Shown here one piece after another: positions 1-7,514 of a stretch of DNA of 29,797 nucleotides. How positions within the stretch are numbered: the stretch's first letter is position 1; every line of letters begins with the position of its first letter. The stretch comes from Clostridium sp. CAG:594. Its GTDB lineage: Bacteria > Bacillota_I > Bacilli_A > RF39 > UBA660. Both the position numbers and the translations under genes were made by a program. Below the pieces are notes generated by a model. It did not search any database, was not told the origin of the DNA, and saw only the letters and a list, made by a program, of their open reading frames with translations. Location: contig FR881466.1 in NCBI GenBank assembly GCA_000434835.1, positions 34,577 through 64,373 on the forward strand, written 5' to 3'.

Positions 1-334
1 GCTTATACTTAAAGATATCTGTTTTAGCATAAAAACACCTATCCATAAATGACTTTATAAAACCAGTAGGTCCAGCATAATGAACGGGACTTGCAAAAAC
101 AAATCCATCTGCACACTTTGCCTTTTCTAAAAACTCATTTACCTTATCATTTATAAAACATCTTTTACTTTTAATACAAGAACCGCATCCCAAGCATCCT
201 CTTATAGCATCATTTCCTATCCAAAAAACTTCAGTTTCTATGCCGTTTTTACTAAGAGAACTTTTAACTTCTTCTAATGCTCTATTTGTAGAACCAAATT
301 CATGTGGACTTCCATTTACTAATAATACTTTCAT
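1..334 (-). CDS. NADPH-dependent FMN reductase / flavodoxin-family protein (C-terminus off window)
   Basis: The visible N-terminal 111 residues begin MKVLLVNGSPHEFGSTN, the beta-strand plus phosphate-loop signature (GSPH...GSTN) of FMN-binding flavodoxin-like NAD(P)H oxidoreductases. A cysteine cluster follows (GCLGCGSCIKSKRC, about residues 46-60), as in iron-sulfur flavoproteins and related reductases. Further on, FVFASPVHYAGPTGFIKSF matches the second flavin-contacting segment (SPVYxGxxx) of the family. The role is probably FMN-dependent redox chemistry in the cytoplasm; the substrate is unknown. The start is the ATG at 332-334. It overlaps the TGA of the upstream gene as ATGA, so translation of the two is probably coupled. 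The reading frame is open to base 1, so the gene is cut by the window edge, not broken. Confidence 0.85.
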   Translation of the reverse strand, partial: MKVLLVNGSPHEFGSTNRALEEVKSSLSKNGIETEVFWIGNDAIRGCLGCGSCIKSKRCFINDKVNEFLEKAKCADGFVFASPVHYAGPTGFIKSFMDRCFYAKTDIFKYK

Positions 335-960
335 TTGCACACTCCTATTTCTTTTAAATTTGATAAAATATAATCTACTGATGTTTTTATAAACTTATTA
401 ACTAAGTTCATATCAAATATATAAGACTTACTTTCTTTTGTATTTTCTAATATTATACCAGCCTGATCTATAATTACATATATTTTATTCATAGGTATTT
501 CCTTAATAATATCTTTAAGTTTTGGTATATCTTCATAAAAAATACTAAGATCTAAATTATATTCATCTATAAGTTTAATATTTAAATTAGTATAATCATT
601 ATAAAAATAATTAATTTTTCTATCAACTGAAATATTTTCTATGGTACCATCTAATTTATATATAATACCATTTTCATAAAAATCAGGTACAAAATATTTA
701 AACCATAGATAATCTGTAAAAATATGAATATAATAACCCAGAACAAAATCATCTAACAAATCAGACTTATATTTGCTTAAAAATTTATTTAAATTAGGCA
801 AATCATCATCTTTATCTTGAAAGTGAGAAACTATTTTAGTTCTACCAATTAATTTTGCAATGTCAGGTGCAATACTACCAATTAATAGTTTTTTATTATC
901 TCTATTTAACGTTTTATTTAGCTCATTTGCAACTGCAATATGAATCATACTACTTGCCAT
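331..960 (-). CDS. Zinc-dependent phospholipase C-like hydrolase
   Basis: A 209-residue soluble protein. Near the N-terminus it has HIAVANEL (His7), then GSIAPDI (Asp33), SHF (His46) and LGYYIHIFTDYLW (His79, Asp83). This order of His and Asp residues is that of the metal ligands in the zinc-dependent phospholipase C / S1-P1-like family (PF00882 type), which includes many uncharacterised Firmicutes proteins. There is no signal peptide, so it probably acts in the cytoplasm and the real substrate is unknown. The C-terminal half is divergent and lysine/isoleucine-rich. The gene starts at an ATG with GAAGG eleven bases upstream and ends in TGA overlapping the next ATG (ATGA), which links it to the flavoprotein downstream. 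The family call is by motif only. Confidence 0.6.
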   Translation of the reverse strand: MASSMIHIAVANELNKTLNRDNKKLLIGSIAPDIAKLIGRTKIVSHFQDKDDDLPNLNKFLSKYKSDLLDDFVLGYYIHIFTDYLWFKYFVPDFYENGIIYKLDGTIENISVDRKINYFYNDYTNLNIKLIDEYNLDLSIFYEDIPKLKDIIKEIPMNKIYVIIDQAGIILENTKESKSYIFDMNLVNKFIKTSVDYILSNLKEIGVCK

Positions 961-980
961 ATTATCAACCTTCTATTATA

Positions 981-989
981 ATTATATCA
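981..989 (-). promoter_or_regulatory. Extended -10 promoter for the phospholipase-like/flavoprotein pair
   Basis: Reading the minus strand, TG-A-TATAAT forms an extended -10 box about 20 bases before the ATG at 960. No good -35 box is present, as is normal for extended -10 promoters. The region is the short divergent gap shared with murI. Confidence 0.45.
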
Positions 990-1032
990 TAGATTAATTA
1001 TTTAATTTTAACAAATAAATGAAGGTGTAAAT

Positions 1033-1764
1033 ATGGATGATAGACCAATATGTTTTTTTGACTCGGGAATTGGTGGCTCTACAATATTAAAAGAAGTAAT
1101 TAAAAAGTTGCCAAATGAAGACTATATTTATTATGCAGATAGCAAAAATAATCCTTACGGTAATAAAACTAAAAAAGAATTATTTGATATAGTATGTTGT
1201 GCTGTGGATAATTTAATTAAGTATAATCCTAAACTAATAGTTTGTGCTTGTAATACCGCAACCGAAGTTGTATTAAATGATATTAGAAAGAAATATAAGG
1301 ACATTACTTTTGTTGGAACAGAACCTGCTGTTAAAGTGGTTCATGATTATTACAAAGATAAAAAAGCAATTATATTAACTACTAAAGGTACTGGAGAAAG
1401 TAAAAGATTTAAAGAGTTATTTAAAAATTATAAAACAAAAAACTGTGTTTTAGTTGAAGCTCCACTACTTGCTTCATTAATAGAAAATAATAAGGATACT
1501 TATAGCTATTTAAATGATTTATTAAAAGACTACAAAGGATATGAAGTTGTGGTTTTAGGATGTACTCATTTCCCACTTGCAAAAAATGCCATTACAAAGG
1601 TTTTAGGTAATGTTACATTTGTTGATGGAAGTCGTGGTATTAAAAACAGAGTATATGACCTTATAAAAGATAAGTTAAATAAAAAAGGCGGAAAAATAAA
1701 TATCATATCAACAAAAGACGATGTAAGTAAAATAATATTAGACATAGTAAAAGGGAATAAATAA
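1033..1764 (+). CDS. murI: Glutamate racemase
   Basis: Cytoplasmic, cofactor-independent racemase that converts L-glutamate to D-glutamate for peptidoglycan. The family signatures are complete: FFDSGIGGS (Asp10, Ser11), YYADSKNNPYG, the first catalytic cysteine in CNTAT (Cys73), VGTEPAVK, and the second catalytic cysteine in GCTHFPL (Cys177, with His179). At 243 residues it is a little shorter than the usual 260-270, mostly from loop trimming, and no catalytic residue is lost. The ATG is preceded by GAAGGTG at suitable spacing. It is the only plus-strand gene in the first 7 kb, transcribed away from the phospholipase-like gene, and it ends in an intrinsic terminator. Together with ddl at 6.4-7.4 kb it shows that the organism makes a cell wall. 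Confidence 0.95.
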   Translation: MDDRPICFFDSGIGGSTILKEVIKKLPNEDYIYYADSKNNPYGNKTKKELFDIVCCAVDNLIKYNPKLIVCACNTATEVVLNDIRKKYKDITFVGTEPAVKVVHDYYKDKKAIILTTKGTGESKRFKELFKNYKTKNCVLVEAPLLASLIENNKDTYSYLNDLLKDYKGYEVVVLGCTHFPLAKNAITKVLGNVTFVDGSRGIKNRVYDLIKDKLNKKGGKINIISTKDDVSKIILDIVKGNK

Positions 1765-1784
1765 TCAAATTTATTTCCTTTTTT
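1753..1784 (+). terminator. Intrinsic terminator of murI
   Basis: The stem GGGAATAAAT (1753-1762) pairs with ATTTATTTCC (1769-1778, one G-U pair) and is followed by six T residues. The stem includes the murI stop codon. Confidence 0.75.
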
Positions 1785-1790
1785 AATTTA

Positions 1791-2453
1791 TTATTTTTTA
1801 TATACTATAGGATAAGGATAATAACAGTTTTTATCTAAATATGAAACACCTACGTTATAAGAATCATTTTTAGTACTATTAATCAACTCTAAAAGATCAT
1901 CCAATTCTTCATCATACTTACTACTTTTTTTAATATTAGGACACATTAAAATACTAAATGGCTTTTTATATTTATTAGCAGTTCTAACTATTACCTCAGT
2001 AGCACCCCTAGGTGCCATTCCTATTAATAAATCTTTATCTTTTGCCTTTTTATCATCTTCAAATAATGATTTGTTAGCAATTATATTACCTAAATTCATC
2101 GTGACAAGTAGAGGATCATATATTTCTATACTTCCACTTTCTTTTACTTGCTGTTCTTTATCTATATAGTGAGCTAAAGTAGGAAACGTACCTGCTCCTA
2201 TCTCTAAAATATTACCGGTGAGATCAAAGTTCTCCTTTAAAAATTTAAAATATGCTTTATATCTATCTTTCTCTTCTAAATCAAGATTTAAAAACGATCT
2301 TACACAAGCTACATAGTCATCTTTCTTATGCTTAGAATCAGAAAAACTCATACCTAAATTCTGTAAAAGAAGTGGACTATAGCCATCACTATATTCCATT
2401 ATAAACTTAACATATTCTATATCTTCCTTATCCATATTTCTTGAAAATTCCAT
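1791..2453 (-). CDS. Putative SAM-dependent methyltransferase-like protein
   Basis: A 220-residue protein. The central NILEIGAGTFPTLAHYI matches glycine-rich motif I of class I SAM-dependent methyltransferases, and SIEIYDPLLV lies where the motif II acidic residue is expected. A later segment (LLIGMAPRGATEVIVRTA) continues an alternating Rossmann-like pattern. The substrate cannot be told and methyl transfer is not certain. The start is the ATG at 2453 (MEFSRNMDKED), because GGGGGTG lies just upstream; an in-frame upstream start at 2498 would add a hydrophobic 15-residue leader without a ribosome site. The gene faces murI tail to tail. The helical N-terminal 80 residues have no recognisable domain. 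Confidence 0.55.
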   Translation of the reverse strand: MEFSRNMDKEDIEYVKFIMEYSDGYSPLLLQNLGMSFSDSKHKKDDYVACVRSFLNLDLEEKDRYKAYFKFLKENFDLTGNILEIGAGTFPTLAHYIDKEQQVKESGSIEIYDPLLVTMNLGNIIANKSLFEDDKKAKDKDLLIGMAPRGATEVIVRTANKYKKPFSILMCPNIKKSSKYDEELDDLLELINSTKNDSYNVGVSYLDKNCYYPYPIVYKK

Positions 2454-2558
2454 TAAAAACACCCCCTTTTTTAATGTTAGGTATAATAGCAAAAACAAAT
2501 AAAAAAGTCAAATTAGACTTTTAAATTATGCAAAATAGTTTAAATAAAGAATATAAAA

Positions 2559-2585
2559 AAGAAGTCATTATTCAAAAGACTTCTT
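2559..2585 (-). terminator. Intrinsic terminator of the MATE-kinase gene
   Basis: Hairpin AAGAAGTC (2559-2566) / GACTTCTT (2578-2585). On the minus strand it is followed by a T-rich tract and lies 16 bases past the stop codon of the transporter gene. Confidence 0.8.
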
Positions 2586-2600
2586 ATATATAAAATCTTA

Positions 2601-4565
2601 TTATTTTTTATTAATCATATCAATTATTAAGTTTGCAGTATTTTCTACACCTATTTCATCTACGTTTAAACAAATATCATAGTTAGAAAAATCCTTCCAG
2701 TTATGTTCAGTATAATACTTATAATGTTTTTCCCTTTGTTTATTAATCTTTTTAATTTGTTTTTCTGCCTTATCTTTAGATAAACCATAATATTTAACTG
2801 CACGTTTTATTTCATTATCTAAAGAGCTATATAAAAATACTTTATAAACGTTTTTCTTACCACTTAATATGTAATTTGCACATCTACCAACTATTACGCA
2901 AGATGACTTTGAAGCAAGCTTTTTAATTGCTTTATCTTCCGCGATAAATAAAGCATCTTCATTATTATATATAGAGCTTCCTAGGGAATGTTTCTTTTGT
3001 TCATTTTCTTCTATGTATTTTTTAGATAATCCACTTTCCTTTGATATTTCATTTATTAACTCTTTATCATAAAATGGTATACCTAACTTATCTGCTATTA
3101 TTTTTCCTACAAATCTACCACCAGAACCATATTCTCTGTTTATGGTAATAATTATTTTGCTTTTACCCTTAAATGTAATTTTTTCATTTGTATCTTTTTC
3201 TGATTCCTCGCTCATATTGCCAAGCTTTTTATACTCACTAAAAAATATAAATATAACGCATATAAAGCATATAGTATCTGCAATTGGTCCAGCATATAAT
3301 GCTCCATATAAACCTATCTTACTAGTTAATAAAATGGCAAGTGGAATAAAAAGCATAATTTGTCTAATAAATGATACTGCAGTTGATTTTTTTACGTTTC
3401 CAAGTGACTGAATAACTATACTAGTAGTCATTTCAAACGCATTTAAAAAGCACACCATAAGAAATATTTTTAATGTATCACATGCAAACGTAACATATAA
3501 ACTATTATTTGCACTACCAAATATTCCTATTAAAAACTTTGGAAATAATTGAAATGATAAATTAAATATAATTCCTATTAAAAAGTTAATTATTAGTACT
3601 TTTCTAAGAGTTTCTTTAACTCTTTTATAGTTACCTGCTCCATAGTTATATCCAATAATTGGTTGTGCCCCTATTGAAACGCCAAGAACAGAAGAGACAA
3701 ATAAACTATTTAATTTAGATACTATTCCGTATGCTGAAAGTGGTATGTCACTACCAAATTTAGATAATGCTCCATATTTTGTCATTATGTTATTCATGAA
3801 TATAAATAAAACTAAGATAGTCATTTGAGTAATAAAACTAGATAATCCATATCCCATTACCTTAAATATACTTTTATTTATCCTAAAATCTTTTTTATCT
3901 ATTTTTACTTGTTTAAATCTTTTAATATACATAAGTGCCATAATAGCTGATGCTATCTGACCTATTATTGTTGCAATAGCTCCACCTTTAACACCCATAT
4001 TAAATCCCATTATTAAAATTGGATCTAATATTAAGTTTATAACTGCTCCTAAAACTAGTAATACCATTGAGTATTTAGGAGAACCATCCGCTCTTATTAT
4101 TTGTGATAATACTGAGTATATAATCATAAAAGGAGCACCTAAAAGTATTATTTTACCGTAAGAAATAGCATATGGAAGTACTTTTTCTGTGCATCCAAAA
4201 AATAAAACTAATTTATCTAGCAATAAGTATAAAATTAAGCTTATTACTACTCCTAATATAATTGTAAATACAATTGTTGATGCAACTGACTTACTAGCTT
4301 CTTTTTCCTTTTTTTCTCCAAGTCTTAAACTCAAGTTAGCAGCACATCCATTTCCTATTAAACCTGCCACTGCGTTACAAAAAATTACAATTGGAAATAT
4401 TACGTTAGTTGCAGCATTTCCTAAGTATCCAACTCCTTGACCAATAAAGATTTGATCCACTATGTTATAAATAGAGTTTATAAGCATACTTATTATGCAA
4501 GGAACTGAAAACGCAAGTAAAAGACTACCAATTTTATCCTTTCCTAGATTTAATTCTTTTTTCAT
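2601..4565 (-). CDS. MATE-family efflux transporter fused to a cytidylate-kinase-like domain
   Basis: A 654-residue two-part protein. Residues 1 to about 450 form a MATE transporter with about twelve membrane helices. Typical features are the N-terminal segment with IISMLINSIYNIVDQIFIGQ, polar Asn/Gln-rich helices such as GAQPIIGYNYGAG, and the internal repeat of the two six-helix bundles. MATE proteins export drugs or metabolites by sodium or proton antiport. A short charged linker (EESEKDTNEKITFKGK) leads to residues 468-654, a cytidylate-kinase-like domain. It has the P-loop INREYGSGGRFVGK, FYDKELI, VIVGRCANYIL and a lid-like basic region, all typical of the PF13189 family. The start is the ATG at 4565, with GGAGG seven bases upstream; an upstream in-frame start would give a 40-residue basic extension through the preceding terminator. 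The join is in frame with no sign of error. The role of the kinase-like half is unknown. Confidence 0.88.
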   Translation of the reverse strand: MKKELNLGKDKIGSLLLAFSVPCIISMLINSIYNIVDQIFIGQGVGYLGNAATNVIFPIVIFCNAVAGLIGNGCAANLSLRLGEKKEKEASKSVASTIVFTIILGVVISLILYLLLDKLVLFFGCTEKVLPYAISYGKIILLGAPFMIIYSVLSQIIRADGSPKYSMVLLVLGAVINLILDPILIMGFNMGVKGGAIATIIGQIASAIMALMYIKRFKQVKIDKKDFRINKSIFKVMGYGLSSFITQMTILVLFIFMNNIMTKYGALSKFGSDIPLSAYGIVSKLNSLFVSSVLGVSIGAQPIIGYNYGAGNYKRVKETLRKVLIINFLIGIIFNLSFQLFPKFLIGIFGSANNSLYVTFACDTLKIFLMVCFLNAFEMTTSIVIQSLGNVKKSTAVSFIRQIMLFIPLAILLTSKIGLYGALYAGPIADTICFICVIFIFFSEYKKLGNMSEESEKDTNEKITFKGKSKIIITINREYGSGGRFVGKIIADKLGIPFYDKELINEISKESGLSKKYIEENEQKKHSLGSSIYNNEDALFIAEDKAIKKLASKSSCVIVGRCANYILSGKKNVYKVFLYSSLDNEIKRAVKYYGLSKDKAEKQIKKINKQREKHYKYYTEHNWKDFSNYDICLNVDEIGVENTANLIIDMINKK

Positions 4566-4585
4566 AAGAAATTCCTCCTTTACAT

Positions 4586-4628
4586 AAAAAAAATTGCTAA
4601 ACAAACCGGATTTACGCTTTTTTAGCAA
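4586..4628 (-). terminator. Intrinsic terminator between pnuC and the MATE gene
   Basis: On the minus strand TTGCTAAA (4628-4621) pairs with TTTAGCAA (4601-4594), followed by eight T residues. It separates the S4-protein/pnuC unit from the transporter. It lies directly before the transporter ribosome site, so it could also work as a leader attenuator. Confidence 0.75.
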
Positions 4629-4659
4629 CTCATTTGCGAAGTTAATTATAACACATTTT

Positions 4660-5334
4660 TTATTTTTGTGTAAGTTTTTTATCATCTTTTAATTTTTTGT
4701 TCCACTTTATTATTCCGTAAACATTAATGATTAAGTATATTAGCGAGGATGTAAACATACTAAAAGCAGCCATACCATTATTTTTAAATGTTACAGACCA
4801 TATAATTAAATCTATTATATTATTAAATAACCATATCCACCAAGACTCATTAAATCTTAATATCATTAATATAACAGCGCATAAATTAATTATGTTACTT
4901 GACGCATCTAAAAAAGCTAATTTTTGATTAGGTATTAAAGTTAGCAAATAACCAAGCAAGAAACTACCAATAATGCAAGCAAAAATTATTATTAAACTAT
5001 TCTTAAGAGTAAAAGCTCTTATTTTAACGTTTTTAGAGTCATCTTCATTATTTTTCCAATTAATGTATCCATAAACTTGCATGGGTGCAAAAATAACTAA
5101 ATAGAAGAAGAAAAGCCCATATAAATTATTCTTTAAGGAAACGTATGAAGTTAAGATAGAACTAATAAGTCCTGTTATATAGCTTTCTTTTTTACCTATA
5201 CTTGCTAGGTAAGAGTTCATTATACTAGTAAATAAAATTAAACTTCCTATTATAGCATTCTTTGATATAATCCCAATAATAATAGATATTATAGCACTTA
5301 CTATAATTACAATCATATTTTTCCTATTTTTCAT
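4660..5334 (-). CDS. pnuC: PnuC-type nicotinamide riboside / vitamin transporter
   Basis: A 224-residue membrane protein with about seven hydrophobic segments. Family signatures are PMQVYGYINWKNN near the middle and RFNESWWIWLFNNIIDLIIW in the second half, the aromatic substrate-binding helix with its Asn and Trp residues. NVYGIIKWNK lies at the C-terminus. PnuC proteins carry nicotinamide riboside by facilitated diffusion, with trapping by a cytoplasmic kinase; related members carry thiamine or riboflavin, so the vitamin is not settled. The start has AAGGAAGG upstream. It follows the S4-domain gene by 20 bases and both are probably read from the promoter at 6064-6092. No riboswitch was seen upstream. 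Confidence 0.85.
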   Translation of the reverse strand: MKNRKNMIVIIVSAIISIIIGIISKNAIIGSLILFTSIMNSYLASIGKKESYITGLISSILTSYVSLKNNLYGLFFFYLVIFAPMQVYGYINWKNNEDDSKNVKIRAFTLKNSLIIIFACIIGSFLLGYLLTLIPNQKLAFLDASSNIINLCAVILMILRFNESWWIWLFNNIIDLIIWSVTFKNNGMAAFSMFTSSLIYLIINVYGIIKWNKKLKDDKKLTQK

Positions 5335-5354
5335 AATTTAATCCTTCCTTTTGA

Positions 5355-6047
5355 TTAAATATACTTTAAATATCTAACGATAAAGTTATTTTTCTTAGTA
5401 CTTTTTACTATTCCAACAAATTTATATTTTCCGTATCTTCTTATACTAAATATATCATTTTCTTTTAATATGTATGAGTTTTTATTCATAACATCATAAT
5501 TAACTATTACTTCTTTATTTTTTATCTTATCAAGTGCAACTTTTCTTGATGTGTTAATTATACCTGATATAATATTATCAATTCTTAAACTTGATACTAT
5601 TATTTCTTTTTCTTCATACTTTCTTTCATAATTATCTAACACACTTAAATCTACTTCTTCTAATGAAACTTTTTTATTACCTACCATTTTTAAATTATCT
5701 TTTATGTATAATGCCAAATCTTCGCTAACAAAAACATAATAGTAATCATTATAAAGTACTATATCACCAAAGTATGATGAATCTATGTTAAGTGCAAATA
5801 AGCTACCTAAAATATCTTGATGTCTAATACTTTCCACAGTATAAATTTTAAATAACTTAACTTTTGGAACTTTTCCTGTGTATAACATTACTTTTTCACT
5901 ATCTTTATAAGGATAATATACGTTATACTCACTTTTTTTTAACTTTCCTGTTACTATTTTAAGTTCTCTTCCATCCAAAAACTGTGTATTTTTACCTGTT
6001 TTGATTTTTTCCACAGCATTATTTATTTTATAAACATCCGATTTCAT
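5355..6047 (-). CDS. YlmH-like S4-domain RNA-binding protein
   Basis: A 230-residue soluble basic protein with YlmH architecture. The N-terminal about 140 residues form the mixed alpha/beta region (FLDGRELKIVTGKLKK, then RHQDILGSLFALNID with the RHxDxLGxxxxLG signature). A short linker leads to the C-terminal S4 domain, about residues 150-230, with SSLRIDNIISGIINTSR and NKEVIVNYDVMNKNSYILKEND. YlmH proteins bind RNA, and in other Firmicutes they are linked to ribosome rescue and to the division-gene cluster; here the gene sits with pnuC instead. The start has AAGGTGA seven bases upstream and a good sigma-A promoter further up. Confidence 0.85.
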   Translation of the reverse strand: MKSDVYKINNAVEKIKTGKNTQFLDGRELKIVTGKLKKSEYNVYYPYKDSEKVMLYTGKVPKVKLFKIYTVESIRHQDILGSLFALNIDSSYFGDIVLYNDYYYVFVSEDLALYIKDNLKMVGNKKVSLEEVDLSVLDNYERKYEEKEIIVSSLRIDNIISGIINTSRKVALDKIKNKEVIVNYDVMNKNSYILKENDIFSIRRYGKYKFVGIVKSTKKNNFIVRYLKYI

Positions 6048-6063
6048 TTATTTCACCTTTTTT

Positions 6064-6093
6064 ATTATACAAAAAAGTTCACTTAATGTGAAC
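6064..6093 (-). promoter_or_regulatory. Sigma-A promoter for ylmH-pnuC overlapping a perfect dyad
   Basis: Minus strand: TTCACA (6092-6087), a 17-base spacer and TATAAT (6069-6064), close to consensus. The -35 box lies inside the perfect inverted repeat GTTCAC-N5-GTGAAC (6077-6093). The dyad is followed by six T residues, so it may be the terminator of the tiny upstream gene, an operator, or both. Confidence 0.6.
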
Positions 6094-6175
6094 CTTGCTT
6101 TTTTGCTTTTTTTATTTCGCTAATTATTATTAACACTATATCTATAAATGGAGGTATAAGAAATATAAAACTACT

Positions 6176-6283
6176 TTAAACCTGACCTTCATGGTGTGAA
6201 CAACAACCTCTTCCTGCTAAAACTTTATCTATACTAAAAAATATACAGATAAAAATAAATACTCCTATTACTACTTTTTTCAC
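6176..6283 (-). pseudogene. Remnant of a small secreted CCSHH-type protein
   Basis: A 35-codon reading frame: GTG start with AAAGGAG eight bases upstream, then a signal peptide (MKKVVIGVFIFICIFFSIDKVLA), then GRGCCSHHEGQV and a TAA. The last part resembles the RGCCSHHGGV motif, which in longer secreted Firmicutes proteins is followed by a cysteine-rich DGxxSPxC segment. That segment is missing here. In the same frame beyond the TAA another 28 codons run open: a hydrophobic stretch (FIFLIPPFIDIVLIIISEI) and a basic tail (KKAKKQGSH), looking like a C-terminal membrane anchor. I infer that the middle was lost and a stop created. A functional 35-residue peptide cannot be excluded. It lies just downstream of the ddl terminator. 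Confidence 0.5.
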
Positions 6284-6306
6284 TTCAATTACTCCTTTAC
6301 ACTACC

Positions 6307-6343
6307 AAAAAGAGCTAATACAAACTAAAGTCTGTACTAGCCC
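6307..6343 (-). terminator. Intrinsic terminator of ddl
   Basis: A long imperfect stem: GGGCTAGTACAGAC pairs with GTTTGTATTAGCTC (two G-U pairs), followed by five T residues, 37 bases past the ddl stop. One arm is repeated exactly at 10713-10735. Confidence 0.85.
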
Positions 6344-6348
6344 TTTAA
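6326..6348. repeat. 23-bp direct repeat, copy 1
   Basis: The 23 bases beginning TAAAGTCTGTACTAG and ending CCCTTTAA are identical to 10713-10735, in the same orientation. This copy is one arm of the ddl terminator. Confidence 0.85.
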
Positions 6349-6379
6349 CCAGTAATATCATAGCATATTTTTTTAAAAT

Positions 6380-7378
6380 CTACAACGAATTATCTATTAA
6401 AATGCTTATTAAGTCTTTATATTCTATTCCTATACTTTCAATAAGTTTAGGATACATGCTAATAGTTGTAAAGCCAGGCATAGTATTAGCTTCATTTAAA
6501 TATAAAGCATTATTTTCTTCATCATAGAAAAAATCTATTCTTGATAGACCAGAACAATCTAAGCTTTTAAATAATCTAAGTGAATATTCCTTTATTTTTT
6601 TTAATATATCTTCTGGTAAATCATTAGGAATTAAAGTATATGAATCCTTATTATCATATTTTGCATCATAATCATAAAATTCATTTGCAGATTTTATTTC
6701 ACCTGGATTAGAACAAATTATATTTTTATTATCTTTAAGTACGGCAACTTCAAGTTCTCTAGCATTAATAAATTTTTCTACCAATAATTTATCATCATAT
6801 TTCTTTGCAAGTTTTATTGCTTTTATAAGCTCTTTTTTATTATTTACTTTACTTATTCCTATAGATGAGCCTCCATTAGAAGGCTTTACTATCATTGGAA
6901 ATTTAATATTTTCTATTAAATCACATATTTCATAATTATCTTTAATTACTTTAAATGGAACACTTGGTATATCAAGAGACTTAAGGATTAATTTAGTTAT
7001 AGCCTTATCCATTAATAAAGCACTTGATAATGTTTTGCATCCCACATATTTAATATTAAATAAATCTAAAAAGCCTTGCATCCTGCCATCTTCAGCATTT
7101 GTTCCATGCATTACGGGGAATACAACATCAAATTTTCTTAAATAATTTATAATATTATCTATTTCTAATATATTAGAATCTTTCCAAGAACCATCTTCCA
7201 AATAAAAGAGATCATCACTAAATTTATACCAAATATTATTCTTTGAAATACCAGCAACTTCTATATCATACCTTTTTCTATCTATGTTTTTTAATACACT
7301 CACACAAGATTTACACGAAATATAATGTTCACTTGAATTACCCCCAAACAGTATTAATACTTTTTTTATAAAAAACAC
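6380..7378 (-). CDS. ddl: D-alanine--D-alanine ligase
   Basis: ATP-grasp ligase that makes the D-Ala-D-Ala dipeptide for peptidoglycan stems. It has FGGNSSEHYIS (the conserved Glu of the first D-Ala site), HGTNAEDGRMQGFLDL, the ATP loop KPSNGGSSIGISKV, the omega-loop EFYDYDAKY and the metal site SRIDFFYD...LNEANTMPGFT. The Tyr in the omega loop fits D-Ala-D-Ala rather than D-Ala-D-lactate specificity. The end given is the first conventional start codon, a GTG at 7378. However, that GTG is the end of the only good ribosome site (GAGGTG). An AUA at 7367-7369 sits exactly six bases downstream and would give the family-typical start (M)KKVLILFGG. Several genes in this window have AGGTG-N6-ATG, so AUA is the likelier true start (see finding). 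No promoter was identified. Confidence 0.93.
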   Translation of the reverse strand: MFFIKKVLILFGGNSSEHYISCKSCVSVLKNIDRKRYDIEVAGISKNNIWYKFSDDLFYLEDGSWKDSNILEIDNIINYLRKFDVVFPVMHGTNAEDGRMQGFLDLFNIKYVGCKTLSSALLMDKAITKLILKSLDIPSVPFKVIKDNYEICDLIENIKFPMIVKPSNGGSSIGISKVNNKKELIKAIKLAKKYDDKLLVEKFINARELEVAVLKDNKNIICSNPGEIKSANEFYDYDAKYDNKDSYTLIPNDLPEDILKKIKEYSLRLFKSLDCSGLSRIDFFYDEENNALYLNEANTMPGFTTISMYPKLIESIGIEYKDLISILIDNSL

Positions 7379-7514
7379 CTCATTAAATTATATTTTAATA
7401 AGGTTATAGTATTCTATAATTTACTCTAAAATGTAACAAATTTATTGTAAGATTTATGACATAAAAAGTTCATTAAAAAAATAATTCTAAAGTAAAATTG
7501 GTTTAAATAAATAA

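Noticed and set aside
4566..4685. Forty-residue N-terminal extension of the MATE protein
   Set aside because: It runs through an intrinsic terminator and the ribosome site; GGAGG directly precedes the ATG at 4565.
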